A DNA stretch of 64,000 bases from Victivallales bacterium (GTDB lineage: Bacteria; Verrucomicrobiota; Lentisphaeria; Oligosphaerales; Oligosphaeraceae). The position numbers were made by a program, and so were the translations under genes. The notes beneath the pieces were generated by a model. That model worked only from the letters and a program-made list of their open reading frames with translations. It was not told where the DNA came from and searched no databases. The stretch spans positions 62,001-126,000 of the forward strand of contig JAFXUD010000003.1 in assembly GCA_017535315.1 (NCBI GenBank), read 5' to 3'. Shown piece by piece: positions 16,427 to 24,580 of this stretch. How positions within the stretch are numbered: the first letter of the stretch is position 1; each line of letters opens with the position of its first letter.

Positions 16427-17947
16427 ATGCCTCCTGAAAATTCACAGAACCTGCTAGAGCTTGTGGATGTGCACAAGTCTTATGGCAGTGTGGAGGTGTT
16501 GCACGGCGTCAGTCTCGCTTTGGGCGAGGGCGATATTCTGGGGCTCATTGGTGAAAACGGTGCTGGAAAATCCACGCTGATGAAGTGTCTGAATGGCATG
16601 GAACAGGTGAGTGGCGGAAGGATTATCTACCTTGGCTCCCCATTCCATGCCACGACGGTGGCTGATGCGGTCAAGGGCGGCATCATTACGATACCCCAGG
16701 AGTTCAATCTGGTTAAAGACCTGAAGGTCTATGAGAACATCTTCCTGGGAAACGAGCTGCGTGGCTGTTTGGGTCTCCTGGACGTGGCTGCCATGCGGAC
16801 GCGCTCAAAGGAATTGCTGGACGAACTGGGGGCTGCCGTCGATGTCGATAGCCTCGTGGAAGATTTGAGTGTGGCCGCGCGGCAGATGGTGGAGGTTGCA
16901 AAGGCATTATCCTATTCCGCCAAGCTACTGATAATGGACGAGCCGACGACGGTGCTGAACCATGATGAAGTGCAGGTGTTGTTTGGTGTGATTCGCCGAC
17001 TGAAGGCGAATGGTACATCAGTGATTTTCATCTCCCACAAGTTGCGTGAAGTATTGGAGATTTGTGACAAGGTGGCTGTGCTGCGCGATGGAGAGCTGGT
17101 CAGTTTTTCAGGCATCGAGGGGCTTGACGAGGCGGAGCTTGCACGTCGCATGGTTGGTCGCAGCCCATCTCAGATGTTCACGGAAAAACGGCTTCCCGCA
17201 GCCGATGCAGAGGTGGCACTGGAGGTCTCGCACCTTTCCGTAGAGGGCCTGCTGAAGGACATCTCGTTCAGCATACGCCGTGGGGAGATACTGGGGTTTG
17301 CTGGATTGGTTGGCTCTGGTCGTACAGAGCTGGCGGAAACGATTTATGGCGTAAGAAGGGCAAACACTGGATGCATCCGCCTCTTTGGCAAGGAGGTGAA
17401 GCTGGATTCCCCTCGCAAGGCGTTGGATTCGGGCATTGCCTATTTGCCAGAAGACCGTCAGGGCACGGGGATTCTCACAAACTTCAGCGTTGCCTCGAAC
17501 GTAACGCTTTCATCCCTGAAACGGTATTGTCAGCCGCTGATTTCGCCAGAGTCGGAAATAAAGGCTGCACAAGGATACGTTGAGGCGTTTCATATCAAGA
17601 CCCCAGGAACGGAGACATTGCTCTGTGACCTCAGCGGCGGCAACCAGCAGAAGGTGGCCATTGCGAAGGGACTGGACTGCAAACCATCCGTCTTCATCTT
17701 CGACGAGCCCACGCGCGGTATCGACATCAAGGCAAAGAGTGAGGTCTATGCCTTCATTAACTCTTTGCTGAAGCAGGGACTTGCTTGCATGCTCATATCG
17801 TCGGATTTGGAGGAGGTTATTGGGCTGTGCAGCCGCATCGCCGTGATGCGGGAAGGTGCCCTTGCGGGTGAATTGGCTGGGGACGATATTTCCGAGGAGG
17901 CCATCATGTATCTCGCCAGTGGCGTCCATTGGCATACGAGCCATTGA
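16427..17947 (+). CDS. Sugar ABC importer ATPase, two-domain (RbsA/MglA type)
   Basis: 506 residues with two nucleotide-binding halves. Half 1: Walker A GENGAGKSTLMK near residue 41, LIMDEPTTVLNHDE as Walker B. Half 2 starts at about 265 with the degenerate Walker-like GLVGSGRTELAE, then LSGGNQQKVAIAKGL signature and FDEPTRGIDIKAK. This fused architecture belongs to the CUT2 family (ribose, galactose, xylose importers). It powers the permease encoded next. The Shine-Dalgarno is weak (AGAAAAAGA). It forms an operon with permease and lipoprotein; the sugar cannot be named. Confidence 0.93.
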   Translation: MPPENSQNLLELVDVHKSYGSVEVLHGVSLALGEGDILGLIGENGAGKSTLMKCLNGMEQVSGGRIIYLGSPFHATTVADAVKGGIITIPQEFNLVKDLKVYENIFLGNELRGCLGLLDVAAMRTRSKELLDELGAAVDVDSLVEDLSVAARQMVEVAKALSYSAKLLIMDEPTTVLNHDEVQVLFGVIRRLKANGTSVIFISHKLREVLEICDKVAVLRDGELVSFSGIEGLDEAELARRMVGRSPSQMFTEKRLPAADAEVALEVSHLSVEGLLKDISFSIRRGEILGFAGLVGSGRTELAETIYGVRRANTGCIRLFGKEVKLDSPRKALDSGIAYLPEDRQGTGILTNFSVASNVTLSSLKRYCQPLISPESEIKAAQGYVEAFHIKTPGTETLLCDLSGGNQQKVAIAKGLDCKPSVFIFDEPTRGIDIKAKSEVYAFINSLLKQGLACMLISSDLEEVIGLCSRIAVMREGALAGELAGDDISEEAIMYLASGVHWHTSH

Positions 17948-17961
17948 AACGAATAGACATT

Positions 17962-18918
17962 ATGCGTAAATTCAAGACCAGTTCATTTTTTATCGAATAT
18001 GCCCCGTACATGGCGTTGGCACTGTTGTTGGTGATCTGCTGCATTTCAAGCTCTGGCTTTCGGAAGCCACAGAACCTGTTGAACATCACGCGTCAGGTCT
18101 CGTACAGCGGCATCATCGCGCTTGGGATGACCTTTGTCATCATTGGCGGAGGGATAGACCTCTCGGTCGGCTCCTTGCTGGCCCTGTCTGGGACTCTTGG
18201 CATCATGACAATGCTGCGCATCGAGAATCCTATGACGGGTCTCCTGGTGGCGGCAGTGGTGGCGTTTGCCGTCGGCTTCGGGGGCGGTGCGGTCAATGGA
18301 CTGTTGGTGAACCTGGGCAAGGTGCCGCCTTTCATCGCAACATTGGGTACCATGTCCATCTTTAGGTCGCTTACTCTGCAACTGACCAACGCAGGCACGC
18401 TATCGACCTCCAACGCTGCTTATGGTAACCTGGGCGGTGCGCTGTTGTGCAGAATCCCACTGCCCACGCTGACGCTGTTTGTGCTGACGGCCCTCGGTTC
18501 GGTCCTGCTCTACAAGACCCGCTTTGGACGGCATGTCTGCGCATTAGGCTCGAATGAGCGAGTGGCGAGGTATGCAGCCATCAATACGCCGCTGGTAAGT
18601 TTCTGGACGTATGCCCTCACTGGGCTTCTGACAGGGCTGAGCGGTTTCCTGCTGGGAGGGCGTCTTTGTTCCATCAGCTCCACAACGGCGGGGCTGGGGT
18701 ATGAGCTGGATGCCATTGCGGCGGCCATTATCGGCGGCACCTCCATGTCTGGCGGACGTGGGTCACTGGCGGGCACGCTGGTGGGTGTGCTGATACTTGG
18801 CATCATCAGCAACGTGCTCGTGATGTGGGGCGTTTCTGCCAACCTCCAGGATGCAGTGAAGGGTATCGTCATCGTGGCAGCTGTGCTGATGCAGCCACGG
18901 AAGAAGATTAGCAATTAG
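17962..18918 (+). CDS. Sugar ABC importer permease (RbsC/MglC type)
   Basis: 318 residues, hydrophobic throughout with about eight to ten membrane spans, including GMTFVIIGGGIDLSVGSLLA (the CUT2 hallmark) and AAAIIGGTSMSGGRGSLAGT, which contacts the ATPase. It begins 14 bp after the ATPase stop. An upstream in-frame ATG at 17929 would overlap the ATPase. The last residues KKISN and the stop are encoded by the heptad ATTAGCAATTAG, so the repeat defines the protein end. Confidence 0.92.
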   Translation: MRKFKTSSFFIEYAPYMALALLLVICCISSSGFRKPQNLLNITRQVSYSGIIALGMTFVIIGGGIDLSVGSLLALSGTLGIMTMLRIENPMTGLLVAAVVAFAVGFGGGAVNGLLVNLGKVPPFIATLGTMSIFRSLTLQLTNAGTLSTSNAAYGNLGGALLCRIPLPTLTLFVLTALGSVLLYKTRFGRHVCALGSNERVARYAAINTPLVSFWTYALTGLLTGLSGFLLGGRLCSISSTTAGLGYELDAIAAAIIGGTSMSGGRGSLAGTLVGVLILGIISNVLVMWGVSANLQDAVKGIVIVAAVLMQPRKKISN

Positions 18919-18946
18919 CAACCTCTTGCTAATTGCTAATTGCTAT
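18907..18946. repeat. Inverted AATTAGC heptads at the permease stop codon
   Basis: ATTAGCAATTAGCAA (18907-18921) and TTGCTAATTGCTAAT (18926-18940) are perfect 15-bp inverted arms around CCTC. The left arm overlaps the last codons and the TAG of the permease. The structure may reduce downstream expression or stabilise the upstream mRNA. Confidence 0.85.
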
Positions 18947-18965
18947 TTAACAAAGGAGTGTAAAA

Positions 18966-19922
18966 ATGAAACGAGTGTTTATTGCATTGTTGTTTGGGAT
19001 GTTATGTCTATTCAGCGGGTGCGGCAAGAAGGTGAATTCGCCTAAGGTGTTTCGCATAGGTGTTTCTGTGCCCAGCCAAGACCATGGTTGGACGGGTGGC
19101 GTCGTGTGGTGGGCGCAGAAGACTGCCAAGGAGATGATGGAAGATGATTCCGATGTCAAGGTTACGGTCGCGACGGCGAAGGATGCTGGCGAGCAGGTGA
19201 ACCAGGTGGAGAACCTGATGGTGCAGGGGATTGACGCACTCGTCATCCTGCCGCAGGAGCCAGGCCCGCTCACGAAAATCTGCGAAACCGTGAAGCAGGC
19301 AGGCGTCTATCTTGTGGTTGTGGATCGCAACTTGGAGCGTCCAGTGCAGGATTTGTCTGTCGTTGGAGACAATCCAGGCTTTGGGAAGGCGGGAGGCGAG
19401 ACGATGGTAAAATTCCTGGAAGGGAAAGGGAATATCGTTATCATGGAAGGAATCCCCTGCCAGGTGAACACAGATCGCGTGGAGGCCTTCAAGGCGGAAC
19501 TAGCAAAAGCCCCTGGCATCAAGGTGCTTGATTCGCAGCCAGCCTACTGGGACACGGAGAAGGGCCTGAAACTCATGGAAAACTACCTCCAGAAACACGG
19601 CAACATCGATGCGGTCTGGACGGGTGACGATGATGTGCTTGTTGGTGCATTGAAGGCCTACGAGGAATCGGGGCGCAAGGATGTTAAGTGCTTCATCGGT
19701 GGCGGTGGCAGCAAGATGATTGTCAAAAAGGTGCTGGACAAGGACCCGCTCGTCCCCTTTGACGTCACCTATCCGCCCTCTATGATTGCTGTTGGCATGA
19801 AAGCAGCCTCCGACTTTGTGCGCGGTGTCGTGGCAGACCAGGGAAAACTAATCAAGGTCCCCGCCGAGGTGATCACCCCTGAAAACGCCCAGAAGTACTA
19901 CTTCCCAGACTCCGTCTATTAA
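18966..19922 (+). CDS. Periplasmic sugar-binding lipoprotein (Peripla_BP_4)
   Basis: 318 residues. The N-terminus MKRVFIALLFGMLCLFSGCGKK has a lipobox (FSGC), so it is a lipoprotein. Then FRIGVSVPSQDHGWTGGV and GIDALVILPQEPGPLTKIC mark the type I periplasmic-binding fold, with the DRN and DNPGFGKAGGETMV ligand regions. This is the substrate-capture part of the adjacent CUT2 importer. AAAGGAG precedes the ATG well spaced. The protein stops just before heptad repeats that form a terminator. Confidence 0.92.
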   Translation: MKRVFIALLFGMLCLFSGCGKKVNSPKVFRIGVSVPSQDHGWTGGVVWWAQKTAKEMMEDDSDVKVTVATAKDAGEQVNQVENLMVQGIDALVILPQEPGPLTKICETVKQAGVYLVVVDRNLERPVQDLSVVGDNPGFGKAGGETMVKFLEGKGNIVIMEGIPCQVNTDRVEAFKAELAKAPGIKVLDSQPAYWDTEKGLKLMENYLQKHGNIDAVWTGDDDVLVGALKAYEESGRKDVKCFIGGGGSKMIVKKVLDKDPLVPFDVTYPPSMIAVGMKAASDFVRGVVADQGKLIKVPAEVITPENAQKYYFPDSVY

Positions 19923-19926
19923 TTTG

Positions 19927-20013
19927 TAATTAGCAATTAGCAATTCTAATTGCTTTTTTTTAATTTCTAATTTCTAATTGCTAATTTCTAATTGCTAATT
20001 GCTAATTGCCCCA
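19927..20013. repeat. AATTAGC/TAATTGC heptad block downstream of the ABC operon
   Basis: Starting five bases past the lipoprotein stop: AATTAGCAATTAGCAATTC, a T-run, then TAATTTC and TAATTGC units in the opposite orientation up to the mazG start. The mazG ATG at 20016 is only two bases beyond, leaving no recognisable ribosome-binding site. Confidence 0.85.
19932..19961 (+). terminator. Rho-independent terminator built from heptad repeats
   Basis: AGCAATTA (19932-19939) and TAATTGCT (19947-19954) form an 8-bp stem with loop GCAATTC followed by eight T. Ends the ABC importer operon. The stem is AT-rich, so strength is uncertain. Confidence 0.55.
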
Positions 20014-20015
20014 CT

Positions 20016-20801
20016 ATGGATGAACTGAAACGGTTGATAGATGTGGTGGCGCGTTTGCGTTCACCGACGGACGGATGCCCATGGGACTCCGTCCAGACGA
20101 ATATGAGCATTCGCCACTATCTGGTTGAGGAGTCTGGCGAGTATTTGGATGCTCTGGAGGAGGGAAATGACCATGCCGTCATGGACGAGCTCGGGGACCT
20201 TCTGCTCCAAATTGTCTTAAACGCTCAGATTGCCAAGGACGAAGGGCGCTTTGACATCCAGGACGTGGCGCGCTCTGAAGCGGACAAGATGATTCGTCGG
20301 CATCCCCACGTCTTTGGTGAAAACGCCGTCAAAGACAAGAGCGAAGATGCTTTGCGCAGCCAATGGGAGCGCATAAAGCACACGGAAACGGGGTATTCGG
20401 AGCGCACTTCTGCGATGGATGGCATCCCACGACATATTCCTGGCCTGCAACGGGCGCAGAAGGTGCTTTCACGAGCTAGCAGAACAGGGTTCAAATGGTC
20501 TTCCATTGATGGTGTGATCGGCAAGGTTGATGAGGAACTGAGCGAGGTACATGAGGCCTTGCAAAAAGGCGATGACGAGGCGCTTGCCGAAGAAATCGGT
20601 GACCTTTTCTTTGCGTTGGTGGGCCTCTGCCATTGGAAGGGATTTCAAAGCGAGGAGGTCATGCAGGCAGCTGTACGCAAGTATATGACTCGTTTCCGTG
20701 CTGTGGAGCGTGAGTTTGCAGAACAGGGTGTCGATATGAAAGCAGCTCCCATTGAAGAGCTTGTTGCAGCCTGGAAACGGGCGAAGAAAACCACGAAATG
20801 A
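20016..20801 (+). CDS. mazG: MazG nucleoside triphosphate pyrophosphohydrolase
   Basis: 261 residues, the usual two-domain MazG. Domain 1: GCPWDSVQTNMSIRHYLVEESGEYLDA (EExxE...D metal site), DELGDLLLQIVLNAQIA. Domain 2: GFKWSSIDGVIGKVDEELSEV and EEIGDLFFALV repeat the fold. It hydrolyses NTPs and dNTPs, including non-canonical ones. The ATG 20016 is the first sensible start; the longer frame would encode the heptad repeat. The upstream heptads leave no visible Shine-Dalgarno. It overlaps queG by 4 bp, so the two genes form an operon. Confidence 0.93.
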   Translation: MDELKRLIDVVARLRSPTDGCPWDSVQTNMSIRHYLVEESGEYLDALEEGNDHAVMDELGDLLLQIVLNAQIAKDEGRFDIQDVARSEADKMIRRHPHVFGENAVKDKSEDALRSQWERIKHTETGYSERTSAMDGIPRHIPGLQRAQKVLSRASRTGFKWSSIDGVIGKVDEELSEVHEALQKGDDEALAEEIGDLFFALVGLCHWKGFQSEEVMQAAVRKYMTRFRAVEREFAEQGVDMKAAPIEELVAAWKRAKKTTK

Positions 20802-21814
20802 TGGATATTGAACGCATCTGTCGCGAGGCTGGGGCGTTGAAATGGGCGGTGCTTCGCCCCGAGGAGGTTTCCCCCGAGGATGTGCGGCGCCATTATGAGC
20901 ATTGGCTGAAGCGGGGAAACGAAGGTGCATTAAGCTATATTGACAAGCGGCTTGCGATGCTGATCGATCCCTTCGGGGTGCGTCCCTGGGCAAAATCGCT
21001 TTTGCTGATTGTTTTCAGGCCTGAAAAAGTGTCGGATTCGCCTTTGCTTCGGCTTCCTTCCCCCACAGAGAGTGGGGGTGTCGGACGGATTGCTGGCTAT
21101 GCCTTGCGCGAAGATTATCACCTTGCGGGCAGACGGATATTGGAGCGCATTAAGGAGGAACTGTCTGAGTTTGGAGTGACGCAAAGCGAGTTGTGCGTGG
21201 ATTCCAGTCCCGTGCCTGAAAAGTATCTTGCGAAGGTGGCTGGGCTAGGTACAGGGGCACCGAATTCATTGGTGCGTGTTTCGGACTTTGGTTGTCGTGT
21301 CTATCTTGGGGCATTGTTTATCGATTTGGAGTTGCCATCACTTCATGGCAACGCGATGTTTGCTGTGGGATGTGCCTCCTGTCTGAAGTGTCGGCTTGCC
21401 TGCCCGAACCGCGCCATGATGGACGATGGCACGTTGATTGTGCGGGCTTGCCGTTCGTGGATGGCGGGCGAATGGCGCGGGCCATTGACGTGGGCGCAAC
21501 AAAATGCGTTGGGAGGCAATCTGTTTGGTTGCTCAATATGCAGTTCGTGTTGCCCAGAAGACGCATTGGGAGATGAGGATTTGCATGTGGATTGCCTGCA
21601 AATCCTGAAAATGCCCACGGGGGAACTGAAGCGTTTGATTGCGGGCACGCCTTTGCAACACGTCGGGACAACCCTGCTCAAGCGAAATGCCGCCGCCGCT
21701 GTTGGGGTGCAGTGCGGAACCCCTGTACTGCAAAAAGAGCTGCTTGAAATTTGCAACAGCCCTGTTGTTGCAGAGACTGTTCGCGCGTGGAAAGACAGGA
21801 GGGCTTGGCTTTAA
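20798..21814 (+). CDS. queG: Epoxyqueuosine reductase
   Basis: 338 residues. The C-terminal half has the ferredoxin-like 4Fe-4S motifs GCASCLKCRLACPNRA (about residue 190) and LFGCSICSSCCPED (about 240), spaced as in QueG, and the N-terminus has the cobalamin-binding fold with AGYALREDYH and DSSPVPEKYLAKVAGLG. QueG makes the last step of queuosine in tRNA. The usual 'PT' after the first cluster is 'PNRA' here. Two ATGs occur at the start; the first is used because of the ATGA overlap with mazG. No other queuosine gene is in the window. Confidence 0.9.
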   Translation: MMDIERICREAGALKWAVLRPEEVSPEDVRRHYEHWLKRGNEGALSYIDKRLAMLIDPFGVRPWAKSLLLIVFRPEKVSDSPLLRLPSPTESGGVGRIAGYALREDYHLAGRRILERIKEELSEFGVTQSELCVDSSPVPEKYLAKVAGLGTGAPNSLVRVSDFGCRVYLGALFIDLELPSLHGNAMFAVGCASCLKCRLACPNRAMMDDGTLIVRACRSWMAGEWRGPLTWAQQNALGGNLFGCSICSSCCPEDALGDEDLHVDCLQILKMPTGELKRLIAGTPLQHVGTTLLKRNAAAAVGVQCGTPVLQKELLEICNSPVVAETVRAWKDRRAWL

Positions 21815-22020
21815 GGGACTTGAACGACAGGATGGCTTGGCTTTAAGGGACTTGAGGGACGGGAGCGACGGGAGCGACAGAGCAAAAGGAGGGCTTGGCT
21901 TTAAGGGACAGAGCAATAGGAGAGGTTTTAAGGGACTTGAGGGACGGGAGAGACGGGAGAAACACAGCTTTGCTGAAACAATAATCACTGTCTCTCCCGT
22001 CCCTCAAGTCCCTTTTTTGT
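21803..22020 (+). repeat. GGGACGGGAGCGAC repeat block ending in a strong hairpin terminator
   Basis: Copies of GGCTTGGCTTTAAGGGACTTG occur three times (from about 21806), with GGGACGGGAGCGACGGGAGCGAC inserts. The last part is a perfect 25-bp inverted repeat: arms 21930-21954 and 21990-22014, opening AAGGGACTTGAGGGACGGGA, followed by TTTTTT. It should terminate the mazG-queG operon. Same family as 173-373 and 31389-31486. Confidence 0.85.
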
Positions 22021-22062
22021 TTCAAAAAATCGACTTTTGACAGAAAAAAACGCATTGTGCGT

Positions 22063-22090
22063 TTGATAAACGGAAACTTTGCTATATACT
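22063..22090 (+). promoter_or_regulatory. Sigma70-type promoter of the Pro/Ala-rich protein
   Basis: TTGATA at 22063-22068, 16-bp spacer, TATACT at 22085-22090; the ATG lies 52 bp downstream and GGAG at 22132 is its ribosome site. It starts a separate unit right after the terminator repeat. Confidence 0.55.
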
Positions 22091-22141
22091 CTTATACTAA
22101 GTGTATTTATTTCCTCAAAAACTTGTTTTTGGAGTAGTGTT

Positions 22142-23254
22142 ATGAGCGAAAATCCAGGAAAATTGAGACTGAAAAACACCGACACCAATCGTTTTAAGGT
22201 TGACAATGAAGGACAGGCTCCGTTGACACCAGCGGCGGGACCGCAGGTTGCATCGCCTCATGCCAACGACCCTGGAGCGACGCAGACAGTTGTCGATCCC
22301 ATTAGTCTGCGTGATACAGCCACTGGACGTCTGCGTCGGCTTTCGGAGAACCAGAGTGGAACGGCCTCTGTTTCGCCAAATCCGACTGGCCCAGCACCTG
22401 TTGGACAGGGAGCGGTTCCATTGCGAATAGTCCATCAGGAAAACAAACCTGCTGCCAACCCCATGTCAACGGCAACAGCTCAAATCAAGTTGAGGATACC
22501 AGGGGCGAATGCTCCTGCAGCAGCACCTGCTTCTCCAGCGGCGCCTGCCACCCCAGAGCCAGCTCCTGCCCCAGCAGCTGCTCCGAAAACCGCTTCCTCC
22601 ACCATAAAGTTGAATATTCGTAAGCCAGCGGCTCCCGCTCCTTCGGCTGCCACAACTGCGGCTCCCGAACCTCAAGCAGCGGCTCCAGCCCCAGCGGCTC
22701 CAGCTCCACAAGCGGCGGCTCCAGCCCCAGCGGCGGCTCCCGTTTCTACACCAGATTCAAATACCCTGAAGATACGCCCAAAGACTCCAGGCCAGAAACT
22801 TCCAACGGAGAATGCGGCTGCAAGTGCGACTGTTAAGCTGAAGGCGATGCCTGCTCCAAATGCAGGACAGACGACGGTTGTTCCTGCTCCCCAGGAGGGC
22901 GGAGCACCTGCGGCAGCAGCTGGCAATCCGCCGCCGCTCACGCCTTCGTCCACAGGTTCCAAGCCGAGCTTGAAGTTGAAGAAAGAAGAGACCCCTGCGA
23001 AGGAGGCCACGCTTCCTCCTGGGACACCTGCCGCTCCTCCCGCCTCATCGGCGGCTACGCAGGCGCCGCCAGCGCAGCGCACTACTGCCCCGAAGGCTCC
23101 CGCAATGTCCACTGGTGCGGTTGATTATCCAGTGGCGAACGCAGGTGGGGAAGGAACAAGTGTTCTGACGGGTGTTGGCATAATCGTATCGGCTGTTGCC
23201 TCTATCGCCGCCATCGTGTTGAATGTGCTTTCGTTCATTACCTACTTGAAATAG
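22142..23254 (+). CDS. Pro/Ala-rich tail-anchored protein with repeated KLRL-type motifs
   Basis: 370 residues, mostly disordered Pro/Ala/Thr sequence. Seven short basic-aliphatic motifs recur: KLRLKNT (7), PLRIVH (about 93), IKLRIPG (112), IKLNIRKP (152), LKIRPKTPG (206), VKLKAMP (228), LKLKKEE (272). The C-terminus GIIVSAVASIAAIVLNVLSF is one membrane span with a short tail TYLK, so the long N-terminal part faces the cytoplasm if it is tail-anchored; no signal peptide is present. GGAG precedes the ATG. I do not recognise a family; repeats suggest multivalent binding to a partner or nucleic acid. No function is assigned. Confidence 0.7.
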   Translation: MSENPGKLRLKNTDTNRFKVDNEGQAPLTPAAGPQVASPHANDPGATQTVVDPISLRDTATGRLRRLSENQSGTASVSPNPTGPAPVGQGAVPLRIVHQENKPAANPMSTATAQIKLRIPGANAPAAAPASPAAPATPEPAPAPAAAPKTASSTIKLNIRKPAAPAPSAATTAAPEPQAAAPAPAAPAPQAAAPAPAAAPVSTPDSNTLKIRPKTPGQKLPTENAAASATVKLKAMPAPNAGQTTVVPAPQEGGAPAAAAGNPPPLTPSSTGSKPSLKLKKEETPAKEATLPPGTPAAPPASSAATQAPPAQRTTAPKAPAMSTGAVDYPVANAGGEGTSVLTGVGIIVSAVASIAAIVLNVLSFITYLK

Positions 23255-23290
23255 CTCTTGTTTTCAAGGAGAAATAACAAGGAAATCAAT

Positions 23291-24322
23291 ATGGCAAAAC
23301 AAGTTAAGATTGGTTTTATTGGGTGCGGCGGAATCGCCAACTTCCACTTTGGGCACTATGACAAGGACAAGAACGGCAATCCGAAGATACCTGAGGCGAA
23401 GATTGTTGCCGTCTGTGACAAGCTAGAGGACCGCGTGAACGCGGCGGCTGCACGTTTTGGCGCGAAACCATACGCCAGCTACAAGGAAATGCTGTCGAAG
23501 GAGAAGCTGGATGCCGTCTATGTGTGCGTCGAGCCATGTGCACACGATGGGATGGAGATGATGGCCATCGAAAAAGGGTGCCACCTCTTTGTCGAAAAGC
23601 CTGTCGCCTTGAACTTGGACTATGCCAAAAAGGTTGAGGCGGCCCTTGCAAAGAAGAAACTCATCAATGCCGCAGGTTTCCAGGACCGTTACCTGGACTT
23701 CGAACCCACCATGAAGGCGTGGGTGAAGCAGAGCAAAGTCGGTTTCTTCAACGCCTACTGGGTTGGCGGGATGCCAGGCGTGTGGTGGTGGCGCCGCAGG
23801 GACACCTCGGGTGGCCAGGCGGTCGAGCAGACCATTCATACCTTTGACATGTGCCGCAACCTCTTCGGCGAGATTGTCGCCGTGCAGGCCTTTGGGCGCA
23901 GGGGCATCATTACCGATGTCGAGAACTACGACACAGAGGATGCTTCTGCCGTGAACCTAACCTTCGCAAATGGCATCATCGGAACTGTCTATAGCGGCTG
24001 CTTCATCCGTGGCGGCGGTGGAAAGAATGGTATCGATGTCTATACGATGAACGGCAGAATGGAATATGTCGAGCGCAGGGGCGTTACCATCACGGAGCCT
24101 AACCGTACCATCAGCATCCAGGTCGGCAACGACTTTGGCCAGGAAGAGGATGACACCTTCATCGAGGCGATTTTGACGAAGGATCAGTCCATCATCAAGT
24201 CCCCGTATTCAGAGGCGGTCAAGAACCTGCAGGTCACGCTGGCAGCCAACGAATCCATGGACAATGGCGGCAAGGTCATACGCCTGGATGGCGATTGCGC
24301 AAAAAGATGCAGAAAGAGGTAA
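23291..24322 (+). CDS. Gfo/Idh/MocA family oxidoreductase (EKP intact)
   Basis: 343 residues. Rossmann motif IGFIGCGGIANFHF at residue 8, then the catalytic HLFVEKPVALN (EKP), the AAGFQDRY-type substrate loop and a C-terminal alpha/beta domain with TIHTFDMCRNLFG, whose His is typically the catalytic partner. Probable NAD(P)-dependent dehydrogenase of a cyclitol or sugar derivative. ATG 23291 chosen because AAGGAAATCAAT precedes it and 11 upstream residues lack a site. It ends before a terminator at 24360, so it is probably its own unit despite sitting next to the epimerase cluster. Confidence 0.88.
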   Translation: MAKQVKIGFIGCGGIANFHFGHYDKDKNGNPKIPEAKIVAVCDKLEDRVNAAAARFGAKPYASYKEMLSKEKLDAVYVCVEPCAHDGMEMMAIEKGCHLFVEKPVALNLDYAKKVEAALAKKKLINAAGFQDRYLDFEPTMKAWVKQSKVGFFNAYWVGGMPGVWWWRRRDTSGGQAVEQTIHTFDMCRNLFGEIVAVQAFGRRGIITDVENYDTEDASAVNLTFANGIIGTVYSGCFIRGGGGKNGIDVYTMNGRMEYVERRGVTITEPNRTISIQVGNDFGQEEDDTFIEAILTKDQSIIKSPYSEAVKNLQVTLAANESMDNGGKVIRLDGDCAKRCRKR

Positions 24323-24359
24323 TGCGAGACAGATGACGGTTTCGCGGGAATAATGACGG

Positions 24360-24400
24360 AAGGCGCACAGGAGGCGATTTAGCACTTTTGTGCGCCTTTT
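24360..24400 (+). terminator. Hairpin terminator after the oxidoreductase
   Basis: AAGGCGCAC (24360-24368) pairs with GTGCGCCTT (24390-24398), followed by TT. Nine-bp stem, 21-base loop. T-run is short, so moderate confidence. Confidence 0.5.
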
Positions 24401-24560
24401 CACTGGCCTAAAAGCGCCGTAGGCGCGAAGGAACATAGCCGTGGGTGGAGTGAAGCCGCATAACGGCGAGTGGAACCCACGGTTAAGTGATGTCATCTGT
24501 TCTTCTGCGCCGTGCCGCATAGCGTAGTGAAGCGGCAGGGCGCATATTACAACTTGCTAG
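24401..24560. mobile_element. MITE-like repeat, copy B (diverged)
   Basis: Carries GCGCCGTAGGCGCGAAGGAA, CATAGCCGTGGGTGGAG, AACCCACGG and TGCGCCGTGCCGCATAGCGT ahead of GCGGCAGGGCGCAT, matching the core of copies A, C, D and E. I could not define its termini or a target duplication. It precedes the epimerase start by about 20 bp. Confidence 0.7.
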
Positions 24561-24580
24561 AGTTTAGTCAACCAAGCACC

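Noticed and set aside
19992-20015. Longer mazG N-terminus (MLIANCPT)
   Set aside because: Those residues come from TAATTGC heptads, have no ribosome site, and do not match the conserved MazG start.
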